From assembly GCF_023145115.1 (NCBI RefSeq), contig NZ_JAGLEJ010000031.1, forward strand, positions 1-64,000: a DNA stretch of 64,000 nucleotides, in the 5' to 3' direction. The DNA is from Algiphilus sp. Lineage in GTDB: Bacteria; Pseudomonadota; Gammaproteobacteria; Nevskiales; Nevskiaceae. Position 1 is the stretch's first letter, and the number at the start of each line of letters is the position of its first letter. Both the position numbers and the translations under genes were made by a program. This document shows, in pieces, positions 18,752 through 27,828 of the stretch. The notes below the pieces were generated by a model that did no database searches, was not told where the DNA came from, and saw nothing but the letters and a program-made list of their open reading frames with translations.

Positions 18752-19477
18752 ATGATCGACAAGTCCTCCCTGGGCAAGCACATTTCCCATCAGTTCAACG
18801 AGGAGATCGAGGATCTTCGCGAACGCGTGCTGACCATGGGCGGCATCGTCGAGCAGGTGCTGGACGAGGCGATCCAGGCACTGGCCAGCGGACGCGCGCA
18901 GTCGTTTTCCGAGGTCAAGGCCGAGGATCGCAAGGTCAACAGCCTCGAGGTATTCATCGACGAGGCGATCGCGGAGTTGATCGCGCGCCGGCAGCCGACC
19001 GCCAGCGACCTGCGGCTGGTGCTGTCGGTATCCCGCGTGATCGTCGATCTCGAGCGCATCGGCGACGAATCGAAGAAGGTGTACCGGATGGCCACGCGCC
19101 TCACCGACGCGCGCGGCAAGCAGGTCGATGCCTTCGCCGAGGCCGAGAACCTCGGCCTGCACGTCCAGAAGATGCTCCGTGGCGCCCTGGACAGCTTCGC
19201 GCGCCTGGATGCGGAATCGGCCCTGCAGACGGCCCGCGAGGACGACAAGGTCGACCGCGAGCACGAAGAGATCATCCGGTTGAGCATGACCTACATGATG
19301 GAGGACGTGCGCAACATCAAGCGGGCCGTCGATCTGATGTGGGCGGTCCGCGCCCTCGAGCGCATCGGCGACCACGCGCGCAACATCGCCGAGCACACCA
19401 TCTACATGGTCACCGGCACCGATGTGCGCTACGTCGACCTCGAAGAGGTCGAGGAGATCATCCGCAAGGCACGCTAG
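18752..19477 (+). CDS. phoU: Phosphate signalling protein PhoU
   Basis: A 241-residue all-helical protein of two tandem PhoU domains (about residues 20-110 and 125-220), each with the metal-binding type motif: ERIGDESKK in the first repeat and ERIGDHARNIAEH in the second. PhoU couples Pst transport to PhoR and keeps the regulon off when phosphate is adequate. A 164-base gap separates it from pstB. It contains a single TGTCA (18662-18666) but no repeat, so phoU is probably read from the pst promoter, perhaps with a weak one of its own. Confidence 0.95.
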   Translation: MIDKSSLGKHISHQFNEEIEDLRERVLTMGGIVEQVLDEAIQALASGRAQSFSEVKAEDRKVNSLEVFIDEAIAELIARRQPTASDLRLVLSVSRVIVDLERIGDESKKVYRMATRLTDARGKQVDAFAEAENLGLHVQKMLRGALDSFARLDAESALQTAREDDKVDREHEEIIRLSMTYMMEDVRNIKRAVDLMWAVRALERIGDHARNIAEHTIYMVTGTDVRYVDLEEVEEIIRKAR

Positions 19478-19576
19478 CGCACGGCCGCGCGCACCGGCGG
19501 TCACGGCCGCTGCGCGCCGGCAGGGTCGCGGCCGGATACACTACGGGCCCGTGTCCGCCGCCCGCCGGGAGCCACC

Positions 19577-21859
19577 TTGCGTTCCGCGCTGCGAATCTCG
19601 CTGTTGCTGCTGCTTGCCCTCGGCATTGCAGCGGGTAGCCTCTATGTCCTCCATCTCGATCGGGAGATCCGCGAGCGCTTCGCGGGCGTGCGCTGGGCGG
19701 TCCCGTCCAAGGTGTTCGCCGCTCCGATGGAGCTCTACCCCGGTCTCGATATCGGCCCGGATGCGCTTGCCGACGAACTCGATCGCCTTGGTTACCGGAA
19801 AGTGGGCGAAGCGCGCAACCCCGGCACGTACGCGCGATCGGGGAGCAGCGTTCAGCTGGTCAGCCGACCGTTTCGCTACTGGGATGGCGAGGTGCCGTCC
19901 CGCCGCCTCTTCATCCGCTTCGGCGGCGGGGGCATCCGCGAGATCGTGGAGCCCGGTGTCAACAGCAGCCATGCGCTGGTGCGCATCGACCCGCTCGCGA
20001 TCGGAAGCATCCATGCCGCTCGGGCCGAGGATCGGCTGTTGCTCAAGCGCGACGAGGTGCCCGAGCTGCTGGCACGGGGCGTGATCCTGGTCGAGGACCG
20101 GCACTTCTACAAGCACCACGGCGTGTCGATCCGCGGCATCGGCCGTGCACTGGTCGCGAACATCCGCGCCGGACGCGTCGTCCAGGGCGGCAGCACGATC
20201 ACCCAGCAGCTGGTGCGCAACTTCTTCCTCACGCTCGACCAGAACCTCCAGCGCAAGATCAAGGAAGCGGTCATGGCGCTGCTGCTGGAGCTGCACTACG
20301 ACAAGGAGGCCATTCTCGAGGCCTACATCAACGAGATATTCCTGGGGCAGGACGGCAGCCGGGCCGTGCACGGATTCGGACTGGCGTCGGTGTTCTATTT
20401 CAACAAGCCGGTGGCCGAGCTCAACGCCGCCGAGACCGCGCTGCTGGTATCGCTCGCGAAGGGCGCCTCCTACTACAACCCGCGCCGCCATCCCGAGCGC
20501 GCGCGCGAAAGACGCGACCTCGTGCTGGGCATCTTCGCCGACAACGGTCTGATCGACGAGGCGACTCACGAGGCGGCCGTCGCATCGCCGCTCGGGGTGG
20601 CGTCGGGTGACGGCGTCGGCGCCGTGCGCTATCCGGCGTTCATCGAGCTCGTGCGGCGCCAGCTGCAGGCGGACTATCGCGAGGAGGACCTGCAGAGCGA
20701 GGGGTTGCGCGTCTTCACCACCCTGGTGCCCAGGGCGCAGGCCGGCCTCGAGCGCAGCATCGGCGGGGGCCTCGACGAAATCGAACGCGGCCGCGGCATG
20801 GAAGCCGACACGCTGGAAGCCGCCGGGATCGTTGCGCGCACGGAAAGCGGTGAGATCATCGCGCTCGCCGGTGGCCGGGATGGTCGCTACCGTGGCTTCA
20901 ACCGGGCCCTCGATGCGCGCCGGCCGATCGGATCGCTCGCCAAGCCGTTCGTGTACCACACTGCACTGTCGGCACCGGAGCGCTTCAACCTGCTGAGCAT
21001 GCTGGAGGACGAGCCGCTGCGCATCGAGATGCCCAACGGGTCGATCTGGGAGCCACGGAACTACGATGCCGACGCCGTGCACGGCGATGTGCGTCTGTAC
21101 GAAGCACTCGCGAAATCGTACAACCTGGCCACCGCGCGGCTCGGGCTTGCAGTGACGCCGGAGGCGGTCGCCGACACCATGCGCCGGGCGGGCCTGGAAG
21201 AGGCGCCGGCTGCTCTGCCTTCGCTGGCGCTCGGAGCCGTCGACCTGTCACCGCTGCAGGTCGCCCAGATGTACGCGACGCTCGCCAGCGGCGGCTACCG
21301 CTACCCGCTCACCGCCATTCGCGAGGTTACCGATGCCGAGGGTGCGCCACTGACCCGCTACGGCCTGCGCGTGGAGCGCGGGCTCGACGAGGGACCGACC
21401 TTCCTCACCAACTGGGCACTGGAACGCGTGACGCTCTTCGGAACCGGGCAGGGCGTCTACCGGCGTCTCGACCCCGGCACGCGCATCGCGGGCAAGACGG
21501 GCACCACCGACGGCTTCCGCGATGCCTGGTTCGCCGGCTTCGGCAGCGACCGCGTCGGCGTGATCTGGGTCGGGCGTGACGACAACAAGCCGACGGGGCT
21601 GACCGGAGCATCGGGCGCGCTGCCGCTCTGGTCCGCTACCATGGAACGCATCGGCTTGCGCAGCTACGAGCCCTACGTCCCCGAGTCGGTCGCCGAGGTG
21701 CAGGTCGACCGCGAGAGCGGAATGCTGGCGGGCGAGGGCTGCACGCAGGTGATCGTGGTGCCCTACATCGCTGAATTCGCCCCCGGGGACAAGGCGCCAT
21801 GCGCCGACGAGGGCGACGCCGGAGGAATACGCGGATGGTTCGAACGCCTGTGGCAATGA
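19577..21859 (+). CDS. mrcB: Bifunctional penicillin-binding protein 1B
   Basis: A 760-residue class A PBP with a TTG start. An N-terminal membrane anchor (about residues 4-24) precedes a UB2H-like region and the GT51 glycosyltransferase with EDRHFYKHHG (catalytic Glu near 173) and QGGSTITQQLVRNFFL. The transpeptidase has the acyl-enzyme Ser453 in GSLAKPF, SYN and KTG (Lys640) motifs. It polymerises and cross-links peptidoglycan in the periplasm. The cytoplasmic tail is almost absent compared with E. coli PBP1b. The stop overlaps the start of the next gene (ATGA), so the lipoprotein downstream may act with it. Confidence 0.93.
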   Translation: MRSALRISLLLLLALGIAAGSLYVLHLDREIRERFAGVRWAVPSKVFAAPMELYPGLDIGPDALADELDRLGYRKVGEARNPGTYARSGSSVQLVSRPFRYWDGEVPSRRLFIRFGGGGIREIVEPGVNSSHALVRIDPLAIGSIHAARAEDRLLLKRDEVPELLARGVILVEDRHFYKHHGVSIRGIGRALVANIRAGRVVQGGSTITQQLVRNFFLTLDQNLQRKIKEAVMALLLELHYDKEAILEAYINEIFLGQDGSRAVHGFGLASVFYFNKPVAELNAAETALLVSLAKGASYYNPRRHPERARERRDLVLGIFADNGLIDEATHEAAVASPLGVASGDGVGAVRYPAFIELVRRQLQADYREEDLQSEGLRVFTTLVPRAQAGLERSIGGGLDEIERGRGMEADTLEAAGIVARTESGEIIALAGGRDGRYRGFNRALDARRPIGSLAKPFVYHTALSAPERFNLLSMLEDEPLRIEMPNGSIWEPRNYDADAVHGDVRLYEALAKSYNLATARLGLAVTPEAVADTMRRAGLEEAPAALPSLALGAVDLSPLQVAQMYATLASGGYRYPLTAIREVTDAEGAPLTRYGLRVERGLDEGPTFLTNWALERVTLFGTGQGVYRRLDPGTRIAGKTGTTDGFRDAWFAGFGSDRVGVIWVGRDDNKPTGLTGASGALPLWSATMERIGLRSYEPYVPESVAEVQVDRESGMLAGEGCTQVIVVPYIAEFAPGDKAPCADEGDAGGIRGWFERLWQ

Positions 21860-22443
21860 CACGCTGTCTCGTGCTCGCGGGCGTGATGCTGATCGCGAGC
21901 GGATGCGCGCCCTTTGCCGATCCACAGGACCGGCCGCGCGATCCCGCCGGCACCGCGACCGCCGGCCAGGGCCCGGAGGTGGACGATTCCGGAGCGACCG
22001 AAGCCCCGGCACCGCCCGATGACGGCATCGAGACCGCGGCCTATACGCCGCCGGAGCCGGAGCCGCTTGAGCGGCGCTATCCGCGCAGCGCCGGCGAGGT
22101 CAGCGGGCCGGCCGTGTCCAGTCTCTATCGGCAGGCGCAATCCGAGGCCGATGCCGGCAGACACGCATCGGCCATCGCCGTCCTGGAGCGCGCGCTGCGT
22201 ATCGAGCCCCGCAACGCCTTCGTGTGGAGTCGACTGGCCGAGGCGCAGCTCGCCGCAGGCGATGCCGGTCAGGCCGAGAACACGGCGCTGCGCGCCAACA
22301 GCTTCGCGCGCGGCAATCCCTACCTGGAAGCGCGCAACTGGCGTGTCATTGCCGATGCGCGGCGCAGCGCAGGCGATCAGGCGGGCGCGCGCGCCGCGGT
22401 CGACCGCGTCGAGCAGGCTCGGCTGCGACAGTCCGGTGGGTGA
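21856..22443 (+). CDS. TPR-repeat lipoprotein
   Basis: A 195-residue protein. The ATG at 21856 overlaps the mrcB stop (ATGA), and the first 18 residues form a lipoprotein signal ending in a lipobox ASGC. A Pro/Ala/Asp-rich linker of about 60 residues follows and then tetratricopeptide-like helices (about 90-190; AIAVLERALRIEPRNAFVWSRLAEAQLAAGD). It is probably anchored to the inner leaflet of the outer membrane. Coupling to mrcB suggests a PBP1B-associated function comparable to LpoB or CpoB, but that is inference from position and TPR architecture. Confidence 0.75.
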   Translation: MTRCLVLAGVMLIASGCAPFADPQDRPRDPAGTATAGQGPEVDDSGATEAPAPPDDGIETAAYTPPEPEPLERRYPRSAGEVSGPAVSSLYRQAQSEADAGRHASAIAVLERALRIEPRNAFVWSRLAEAQLAAGDAGQAENTALRANSFARGNPYLEARNWRVIADARRSAGDQAGARAAVDRVEQARLRQSGG

Positions 22444-22459
22444 AGGCACCCCCGCCGGC

Positions 22460-24406
22460 ATGGGTCTGGCGGCGGAGGCCGAGTCGTTCCTCGGGCAGAA
22501 CGGTCCGCTGGCAGGCGCCTTTCCGGATTTCCGGGAACGCCCGGTCCAGATCCGCATGAGTGGGCAGGTTGCCGATGCCGTGACGACCGGCGGTACCCTG
22601 CTGCTGGAGGCCGGCACCGGGACCGGCAAGACACTGGCCTATCTGCTGCCCCTGCTGCTGTCGGGCAAGCGTGCCGTGGTCAGCACCGGAACCAAGAATC
22701 TCCAGGATCAGTTGTACCGGCGGGACCTGCCGCGCCTGCTGGAATGCTTCGACCAGCCGGTGCGGACCGCGCTGCTGAAGGGGCGTGCCAACTACCTCTG
22801 CCGCTACCGCCTCAAGCGGGCCGCCGAGCAGCCGGGCGCGGACGCAGAGCGCATCCTCTCGCTCCGCCAGTTCATGGAAGCCTCCGAGAGCGGCGAGCTC
22901 GCGGACTATGGCCGGCTGGCCGACGATGACCCCCTCCGGCCGCGGGTGACGTCCACCAGCGACAACTGTCTGGGCGGGCGCTGCCCCGATTTCGACGACT
23001 GCTTCGTGTTCGCCGCGCGCCGGCGGGCGCTGGATGCCGATCTGGTGGTGGTCAATCACCATCTCCTGTTCGCGGACTTCGCCATTCGCGAGGCCGGATA
23101 CAGCGAGATCCTCCCGGGCGCCGAGGCCGTGGTGATCGACGAGGCGCACCAGCTCCCCGAGCTGGCCGCGAATGCCTTCGGGGCGCGCCTGTCGACGCGG
23201 CAGATCGCCGACTGGCTGCGCGAGACGCGCAGCTGGGCGGGGCGGGCGCACCCCGACATGATGTCATCCCTGCAGCCGGTGGCGGCCATCGCCGGCGCGC
23301 TCGAATCCCATCTCGCCGAGGTCGAGGGACGGCTGCCCTGGGCCGCGTTCACCGCGCGCGCCGGCGTGGCGGACACGCTGTCCGATCTCGCCGAGCGACT
23401 CCGCGAAGCGGCCGGCGCGCTTGCTTCCGGACGGACCGACGAGGAAGGCGACCGGCTGCGCGAGCGCGCGCTGGAGCACTCGGGCCTGCTGACCCGCCTG
23501 CTGGAGGGCGGTGCGGAGGACGAAGCGGGCGACGACGGCGAGGACGACGCACTCATCCGCTGGGCGGAGGGCACGCGCAACGGCGGCGTGCTCTGTGCCA
23601 GCCCGGCCGATGTCAGCAGCGCCTACGCCCGTGCCACGGCGGGACATCCGGGCGCATGGATCTACGTCTCCGCGACCCTCTCGGTATCCGGCAGCTTCGC
23701 ACTCTTCCGGCGCCAGCTCGGCATTTCCGAAGCGGCGCACGAGGCCGTGCTGCCACCGGTATTCGACTACGCCCGTCAGACCCGCCTGTGGATGCCGGAG
23801 GGGCTGCCTTCACCGGGCAACGAGGCGCATACCGCTGCCCTGGTGAAGGCGCTGCTGCCGGTTCTCGAGGCGAGCGGCGGTGGCGCCTTCCTGCTCATGA
23901 CCACGCATCGCGCCGTGCGCGAAGCGGCCCGCCTGCTGCGCGAGGACGGTCGCTTCCGCCTGTTCGTGCAGAACGAGGACGACCGGGCCCGGTTGCTCGA
24001 CGATTTCGCGCATGCCGAGCGCGCGGTACTGATCGGTGCGGCCAGCTTCTGGGAAGGGGTCGACGTGCCGGGCGCCGCGCTCCGCATCGTGGTGATCGAC
24101 AAGCTCCCGTTCGCGCCCCCGGACGATCCCATCGTGCAGGCGCGCCGCGCGGGGATCGAGCGCGCCGGCGGCAGTGCCTTCATGGACTACCAGCTGCCGC
24201 ACGCCATCCTGGCGCTCCGCCAGGGCGTGGGCCGGCTCATCCGCAGCGAGCGCGACCGCGGGCTTCTGGTACTGGGCGACCCGCGCGTGCACAGCGCGCG
24301 CTACGGCAGTCGCGTGCTGGCGGCGCTTCCCGCCATCCCGGTGCTGGATGATGCCGCTGCCACCGCCGACTATGCGCGGACGCTACAGCCGGAGTCGGGC
24401 GCATGA
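22460..24406 (+). CDS. ATP-dependent DNA helicase, DinG/YoaA (XPD-like) family
   Basis: A protein of about 648 residues. Walker A EAGTGTGKT lies near residue 55 and Walker B IDEAHQ near 230. Between them four cysteines (in NYLCRY and in the cluster NCLGGRCPDFDDC) fit the iron-sulfur cluster of XPD/DinG helicases. C-terminal motifs include GAASFWEGVDVPG and RQGVGRLIRSERDRG (motif VI). These enzymes unwind DNA 5'-3' in repair and fork restart. A GTG at 22436 is an alternative start that would overlap the upstream gene. YoaA is the closer match in length, though DinG cannot be excluded. Confidence 0.88.
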   Translation: MGLAAEAESFLGQNGPLAGAFPDFRERPVQIRMSGQVADAVTTGGTLLLEAGTGTGKTLAYLLPLLLSGKRAVVSTGTKNLQDQLYRRDLPRLLECFDQPVRTALLKGRANYLCRYRLKRAAEQPGADAERILSLRQFMEASESGELADYGRLADDDPLRPRVTSTSDNCLGGRCPDFDDCFVFAARRRALDADLVVVNHHLLFADFAIREAGYSEILPGAEAVVIDEAHQLPELAANAFGARLSTRQIADWLRETRSWAGRAHPDMMSSLQPVAAIAGALESHLAEVEGRLPWAAFTARAGVADTLSDLAERLREAAGALASGRTDEEGDRLRERALEHSGLLTRLLEGGAEDEAGDDGEDDALIRWAEGTRNGGVLCASPADVSSAYARATAGHPGAWIYVSATLSVSGSFALFRRQLGISEAAHEAVLPPVFDYARQTRLWMPEGLPSPGNEAHTAALVKALLPVLEASGGGAFLLMTTHRAVREAARLLREDGRFRLFVQNEDDRARLLDDFAHAERAVLIGAASFWEGVDVPGAALRIVVIDKLPFAPPDDPIVQARRAGIERAGGSAFMDYQLPHAILALRQGVGRLIRSERDRGLLVLGDPRVHSARYGSRVLAALPAIPVLDDAAATADYARTLQPESGA

Positions 24407-25140
24407 AGCTCCTGGCGGTGGACAGCGCCACAGCACAGCTCGCGGTGGGCGTATGCGACGGGACCGGCGAGTGGCGGCGCGACCTGCTCGACCACACGGC
24501 TCATGCCGGTCGACTGCCCGCGGTGGTGCACGAAGTGCTCACCGAGGCCGGCATCGCGGCGCGGGATCTCGACGGCCTGATCGCCGGTATCGGGCCGGGC
24601 AGCTTCGCCGGCCTGCGCACCGGCCTCGGCTTCCTGCAGGCGATGGCATGGGCGCTCCGTATCCCGATTGTCACGGTGGGCAGCCTGGAATGCATGGCCG
24701 CGACATTGCTCGGGCACGCGGGCACCAAGCTCGCTGTCCCGGTGCTGGATGCACGCATGGGGGCGGTCTATCTGGGGGGCTATCGCGGTGCTGAGGATGC
24801 GCCCGAGTGCGTCGCGGCTCCCGAGGAACTGGCCGCGGACGAGGTCTCCGCCCGTATTGCCGGGATCAGGGACGTACCGGAGCGCGGGATCGCGCTCGGC
24901 GGCAACGGCCTGTTGCTCGACGGTGCGGACGCGCTGCGCGACCGTGCCTGGGCCGGCTTCACGCCGGGACTCTTTCCGACTGCCGCGATACTGCTCGCGA
25001 TCGGGCGTCGACGATTCGCCTCGGGCGCGGCGGTCGACGTCGACGCCCTGCGTCCGTTGTACGTCCGGGATCGCGTCGCCCTGACCGCTGCCGAGCGCGC
25101 CGCGGGTGCGACGCTGGGTATCGGGGCCGCCCGCACCTGA
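24403..25140 (+). CDS. tsaB: tRNA threonylcarbamoyladenosine biosynthesis protein TsaB
   Basis: A 245-residue ASKHA-fold protein beginning MKLLAVDSATAQLAVGV, with the conserved GPGSFAGLRTGLGFLQ segment near residue 65 and VPVLDARMGAVYLG near 115. TsaB partners TsaD and TsaE to make t6A37 in ANN-decoding tRNAs. It has no catalytic site of its own. The ATG overlaps the helicase stop (ATGA at 24403-24406), so the two are translationally coupled. Gene and length are ordinary for the family (about 230 residues), with no sign of damage. Confidence 0.93.
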   Translation: MKLLAVDSATAQLAVGVCDGTGEWRRDLLDHTAHAGRLPAVVHEVLTEAGIAARDLDGLIAGIGPGSFAGLRTGLGFLQAMAWALRIPIVTVGSLECMAATLLGHAGTKLAVPVLDARMGAVYLGGYRGAEDAPECVAAPEELAADEVSARIAGIRDVPERGIALGGNGLLLDGADALRDRAWAGFTPGLFPTAAILLAIGRRRFASGAAVDVDALRPLYVRDRVALTAAERAAGATLGIGAART

Positions 25141-25146
25141 CGGCGC

Positions 25147-25656
25147 TCAGGCCTCGGGAAGCGCCTTCGGCTTCTGGCGGCGTTCGCAGCGGCCGCATCC
25201 CGGCGTCAGCGCGGCCCAGGACGGCGCATCGAGGCGCAGGGCCACCAGCTCGGCAGTAGAGAACTCGTAGCCGCGGAGCGCGTCGCAGAGCCAGCCCGCG
25301 AATTCGGATATGCCAGGGTTGTGCCCGAACGCCATGAGTGACTCGGCATCGGCCGGCTGCTCCCGGACGATCTGCAGCCAGTCCCCGGCGGTTGCCTCGT
25401 AGAGTCGCGCGTCGAGATGCATGCGGCGTGGGTCGATGCGCATGGCCTCGGCGAAACGGCGCGCGGTCGTCACCGCGCGTACCGCGGGCGAGCTCAACAG
25501 TACCGGCGGGCGATCGCCGCACAGGTCGGCCGCGAACTGCGCCATTCGCGGCGCATCCCGCCGTCCCCTGGCATTGAGCGGTCGCTCGAAATCCTCGAGC
25601 TCGGGGTCGTCCCAGGCGCTCTTGGCATGACGTACCAGGTAGAGAGAGAGGCTCAT
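25147..25656 (-). CDS. sixA: Phosphohistidine phosphatase SixA family
   Basis: A 169-residue histidine phosphatase starting MSLSLYLVRHAKSAW. The catalytic LVRHAKSAW motif is at residues 7-15, a second Arg in SSPAVRAVTTARR and the second catalytic His in FGHNPGISEFAGWL. SixA removes phosphate from phosphohistidines such as those of phosphotransfer proteins. Its C-terminus carries an unusual basic tail with CGRC (residues about 153-156). It is translationally coupled to the methyltransferase upstream (ATGA overlap at 25656-25653) and convergent with tsaB, six bases apart. Confidence 0.85.
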   Translation of the reverse strand: MSLSLYLVRHAKSAWDDPELEDFERPLNARGRRDAPRMAQFAADLCGDRPPVLLSSPAVRAVTTARRFAEAMRIDPRRMHLDARLYEATAGDWLQIVREQPADAESLMAFGHNPGISEFAGWLCDALRGYEFSTAELVALRLDAPSWAALTPGCGRCERRQKPKALPEA

Positions 25657-26237
25657 GCGATCCTGTCGTGTGCGGTTGCGGGCGGGTAGAGGTCGAAGCG
25701 CACGCTGTTGCCGCGCATGCGCTCCATCGGGCTGTTGCCGGCAAGCGGGGGCGCCCGCGGCGCGCGCTTGACGACCACGCGCCGGCGTGCTGCCGCCCGC
25801 GCCGGAGCGAGCAGCGCATCCGCATCGTGGTCGCTGCCGACGGCGGCGCGCAGGGATTGCGCGTGGGCCCGCGGGAGCGCCGCCTTGCCGCTCGGCGTGT
25901 ACATCGGGTCGAGGTAGACGACGTCCCACTGCCCGCTGCCGAGCAGCTCGCGGGCGTCGCCGTGCCGCAAGCGGATGCGCGCGCGCGTGTCCCCGGGCAG
26001 TGCCGTGAGAAAGCGCTCCAGCCAGGCATGCACGTCGGCGTGCCGCTCGAAGCAGTCGACGCGGGCACCGAGCGCCGCCATCAATGCGGCATCCCGGCCG
26101 AGCCCGGCAGTGGCATCGCAGATGTGCAGGTTCGTGCTCCGATGCAGCCCGACGGCGCGCGCCAGCAACTGGCGGCGACCGGCCGCCACGCGCCGGACCA
26201 GATCCCGCGCGGCATCGGCCGGAGACTGCTGATCCAT
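25653..26237 (-). CDS. rsmJ: 16S rRNA m2G1516 methyltransferase RsmJ-like
   Basis: A 194-residue class I methyltransferase. The SAM-binding DATAGLGRDAALMAALG lies near residue 38, VVYLDPMYTPSGKAALPRA near 100, the family-specific DHDADALLAPAR block near 130, and VVVKRAPRAPPLAG before a C-terminal VRFDLYPP. E. coli RsmJ is 250 residues; this copy lacks about 60 residues at the N-terminus but keeps the whole catalytic domain. It methylates G1516 of 16S rRNA in the decoding-region helix. The ATG at 26237 is preferred to upstream alternatives that would run through promoter DNA. Confidence 0.82.
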   Translation of the reverse strand: MDQQSPADAARDLVRRVAAGRRQLLARAVGLHRSTNLHICDATAGLGRDAALMAALGARVDCFERHADVHAWLERFLTALPGDTRARIRLRHGDARELLGSGQWDVVYLDPMYTPSGKAALPRAHAQSLRAAVGSDHDADALLAPARAAARRRVVVKRAPRAPPLAGNSPMERMRGNSVRFDLYPPATAHDRIA

Positions 26238-26448
26238 GATGCTGCCCCCTTGGTGCACGGCTTCCTCGTCGGCGACTCCGCTGAGCCCGCGCGGCCAACC
26301 TGCCGGCGCGGACGGATGCGGGAAAGTACCCTCCGGCTGCGTCGCTGACAACCTGTGCGGGGGCGGCCGGGAGCGGTGCCGGGCGCGCCTTCTGCTAGGC
26401 TTTGCAGTGGCGGCGCTGGCGCCGCGATTGGCTGGCAACGGAGGCACG

Positions 26449-26802
26449 ATGAAGATCAGGGAACTGCTCGACGCCTGGCGGGACGACGCGAGCGATCCGC
26501 TCACGGAGGAGCAATTCTGCGTTCGGCTCCCGGTGTACGATGCTGCCCGCCTGGCAGCGCTGTCGGAGATCTTCCCGGGGCGCTCCGCCGAGCAGCTGCT
26601 CACCGATCTGCTGTCGGCCTCGCTCGACGAGCTCGAAGGCAATTTCCCCTATCGCCGCGGCGATCGCGTGGTCGAGCACGACGAACTCGGCGATCCGATC
26701 TACGAGGACGTCGGACTCGGTCCGCGTTTCCATGAGCTGACCCGCAAGCACGCCGCGCGACTCAAGGCATCGGCGCGCGAGGACGGCTCCGACAGCGCGT
26801 GA
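26449..26802 (+). CDS. Conserved hypothetical acidic protein
   Basis: A 117-residue acidic protein beginning MKIRELLDAWRDDASDPLTEE. It has predicted helices separated by a short conserved stretch (VRLPVYDAARLAALSEIFPGRSAEQL) and a beta-turn segment GDPIYEDVGLGPRF. Homologues are common in Pseudomonas-type gammaproteobacteria and are sometimes annotated as pilin-assembly proteins, a label I cannot support from sequence. No signal peptide is visible. GGAGG lies at 26440-26443 upstream of the ATG. The stop overlaps the GTG of the next gene (GTGA), so it heads a three-gene operon with the Nudix and MazG-like genes. Confidence 0.7.
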   Translation: MKIRELLDAWRDDASDPLTEEQFCVRLPVYDAARLAALSEIFPGRSAEQLLTDLLSASLDELEGNFPYRRGDRVVEHDELGDPIYEDVGLGPRFHELTRKHAARLKASAREDGSDSA

Positions 26803-27434
26803 GCGCGGTCGTCGAGGAATCGCTGCGCGGAGCGCTCGGCCCCGCGCCGCTGGCGCTGCCGCCGGACGGTGATCGTCCGCTGGTGGATCTCGAGCTGCCG
26901 CTCGGCCTGGGTCGTCTGGTCACGCGCAAGCGTCTCGCCGGATTCAAGCGCGCCGCCGTGCTCGTCCCGCTGCTGCGGCGCGACGACGGCTTCCGCGTGC
27001 TGCTGACGCGTCGTGCCGACCACCTCCGCGCCCATCGCGGGCAGGTGAGCTTCCCGGGCGGGCGCTTCGAGCCCGACGACGGCCACTTGATCACCACCGC
27101 GCTGCGCGAGACCGAGGAGGAGATCGCGCTGCCGCGCGACCGCATCGAGGTCATCGGATCGCTCGACGACTATCCGACCCTGACCCGCTACCTGATCACG
27201 CCGGTGGTCGGCGTGGTCGCGGATCCGCCGGAGCTGCGCGCGGACCGGAACGAGGTCGCCGACATCTTCGAGATTCCGCTGGACCATCTGCTCGATCCGG
27301 CCAGCTTCCGGCGTCGCATCGGCGAGAAGGACGGGATGCGGGTGCCGTTCTACGAGATCGACTACGGCGCCCACCGCGTTTGGGGCGCCACCGCGGGCAT
27401 GCTGTGGAACATGCACAACAAGCTGCGCGCATGA
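26799..27434 (+). CDS. Nudix hydrolase, CoA pyrophosphatase-like
   Basis: A 211-residue Nudix protein with a GTG start overlapping the previous stop. The Nudix signature is at about residues 84-108 (FPGGRFEPDD then ALRETEEEI), with the REXXEE core intact. The N-terminal RRADHLRAHRGQVSFPGG segment is typical of NudL/YeaB enzymes that hydrolyse CoA to 3'-phosphoadenosine 5'-phosphate and 4'-phosphopantetheine. Substrate is inferred from that signature. It is coupled to the next gene by an ATGA overlap (27431-27434). Cytoplasmic housekeeping is likely. Confidence 0.85.
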   Translation: MSAVVEESLRGALGPAPLALPPDGDRPLVDLELPLGLGRLVTRKRLAGFKRAAVLVPLLRRDDGFRVLLTRRADHLRAHRGQVSFPGGRFEPDDGHLITTALRETEEEIALPRDRIEVIGSLDDYPTLTRYLITPVVGVVADPPELRADRNEVADIFEIPLDHLLDPASFRRRIGEKDGMRVPFYEIDYGAHRVWGATAGMLWNMHNKLRA

Positions 27435-27808
27435 TGAAGACGCTCTGGGACCGGGCCTGCCGCCTGCAGGCAGCGGCAGCGGAAGAGGGCTTTGACTGGC
27501 CGGACAGCGACGGTGTCTTCGCCAAGCTGCGCGAGGAGGTCGCGGAGCTGGCGGCGGAAGCTGTCGCCGACGATGCCGGCGCCGACGGCAGGCGCGTGCA
27601 CGAGCTGGGCGACATCCTGTTCGTGCTGGCTCACCTGTCGCGTCGGTTCGGGATCGATGCCGAGGCCGCATTGCGCCTGGCGACGGAGCGTTTCGAGACA
27701 CGCTTCGCGGCCGTGATGGCCGATGCCGACAGTCTGCCGCCGCGCGGTGATCCGGCTCGCCTCGACGCGATGGAGGCGCGCTGGCAGGATGCCAAGCGGC
27801 GCGAGTGA
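27431..27808 (+). CDS. MazG-like nucleotide pyrophosphohydrolase
   Basis: A 125-residue all-helical protein matching one half of MazG. It has the EEVAEL metal-binding helix near residue 35 and the ELGDILFVLAHLSRRFGID block near residue 58, which supplies the second set of acidic ligands. MazG-type enzymes hydrolyse NTPs or modified nucleotides to NMP and pyrophosphate. Being single-domain and half-length, it is either a stand-alone MazG-like protein or a shortened MazG. It is coupled to the Nudix gene. The gene ends 19 bases from the convergent parA stop. Confidence 0.82.
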   Translation: MMKTLWDRACRLQAAAAEEGFDWPDSDGVFAKLREEVAELAAEAVADDAGADGRRVHELGDILFVLAHLSRRFGIDAEAALRLATERFETRFAAVMADADSLPPRGDPARLDAMEARWQDAKRRE

Positions 27809-27814
27809 CGCGAA

Positions 27815-27828
27815 GCCGGCGCGCCGGC
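27815..27828. repeat. GC-rich palindrome between convergent genes
   Basis: GCCGGC GC GCCGGC is a perfect 14-base palindrome between the convergent ends of the MazG-like gene and parA, touching the last base of parA. It could act as a bidirectional transcription block, although neither side has a T-tract. Confidence 0.35.
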
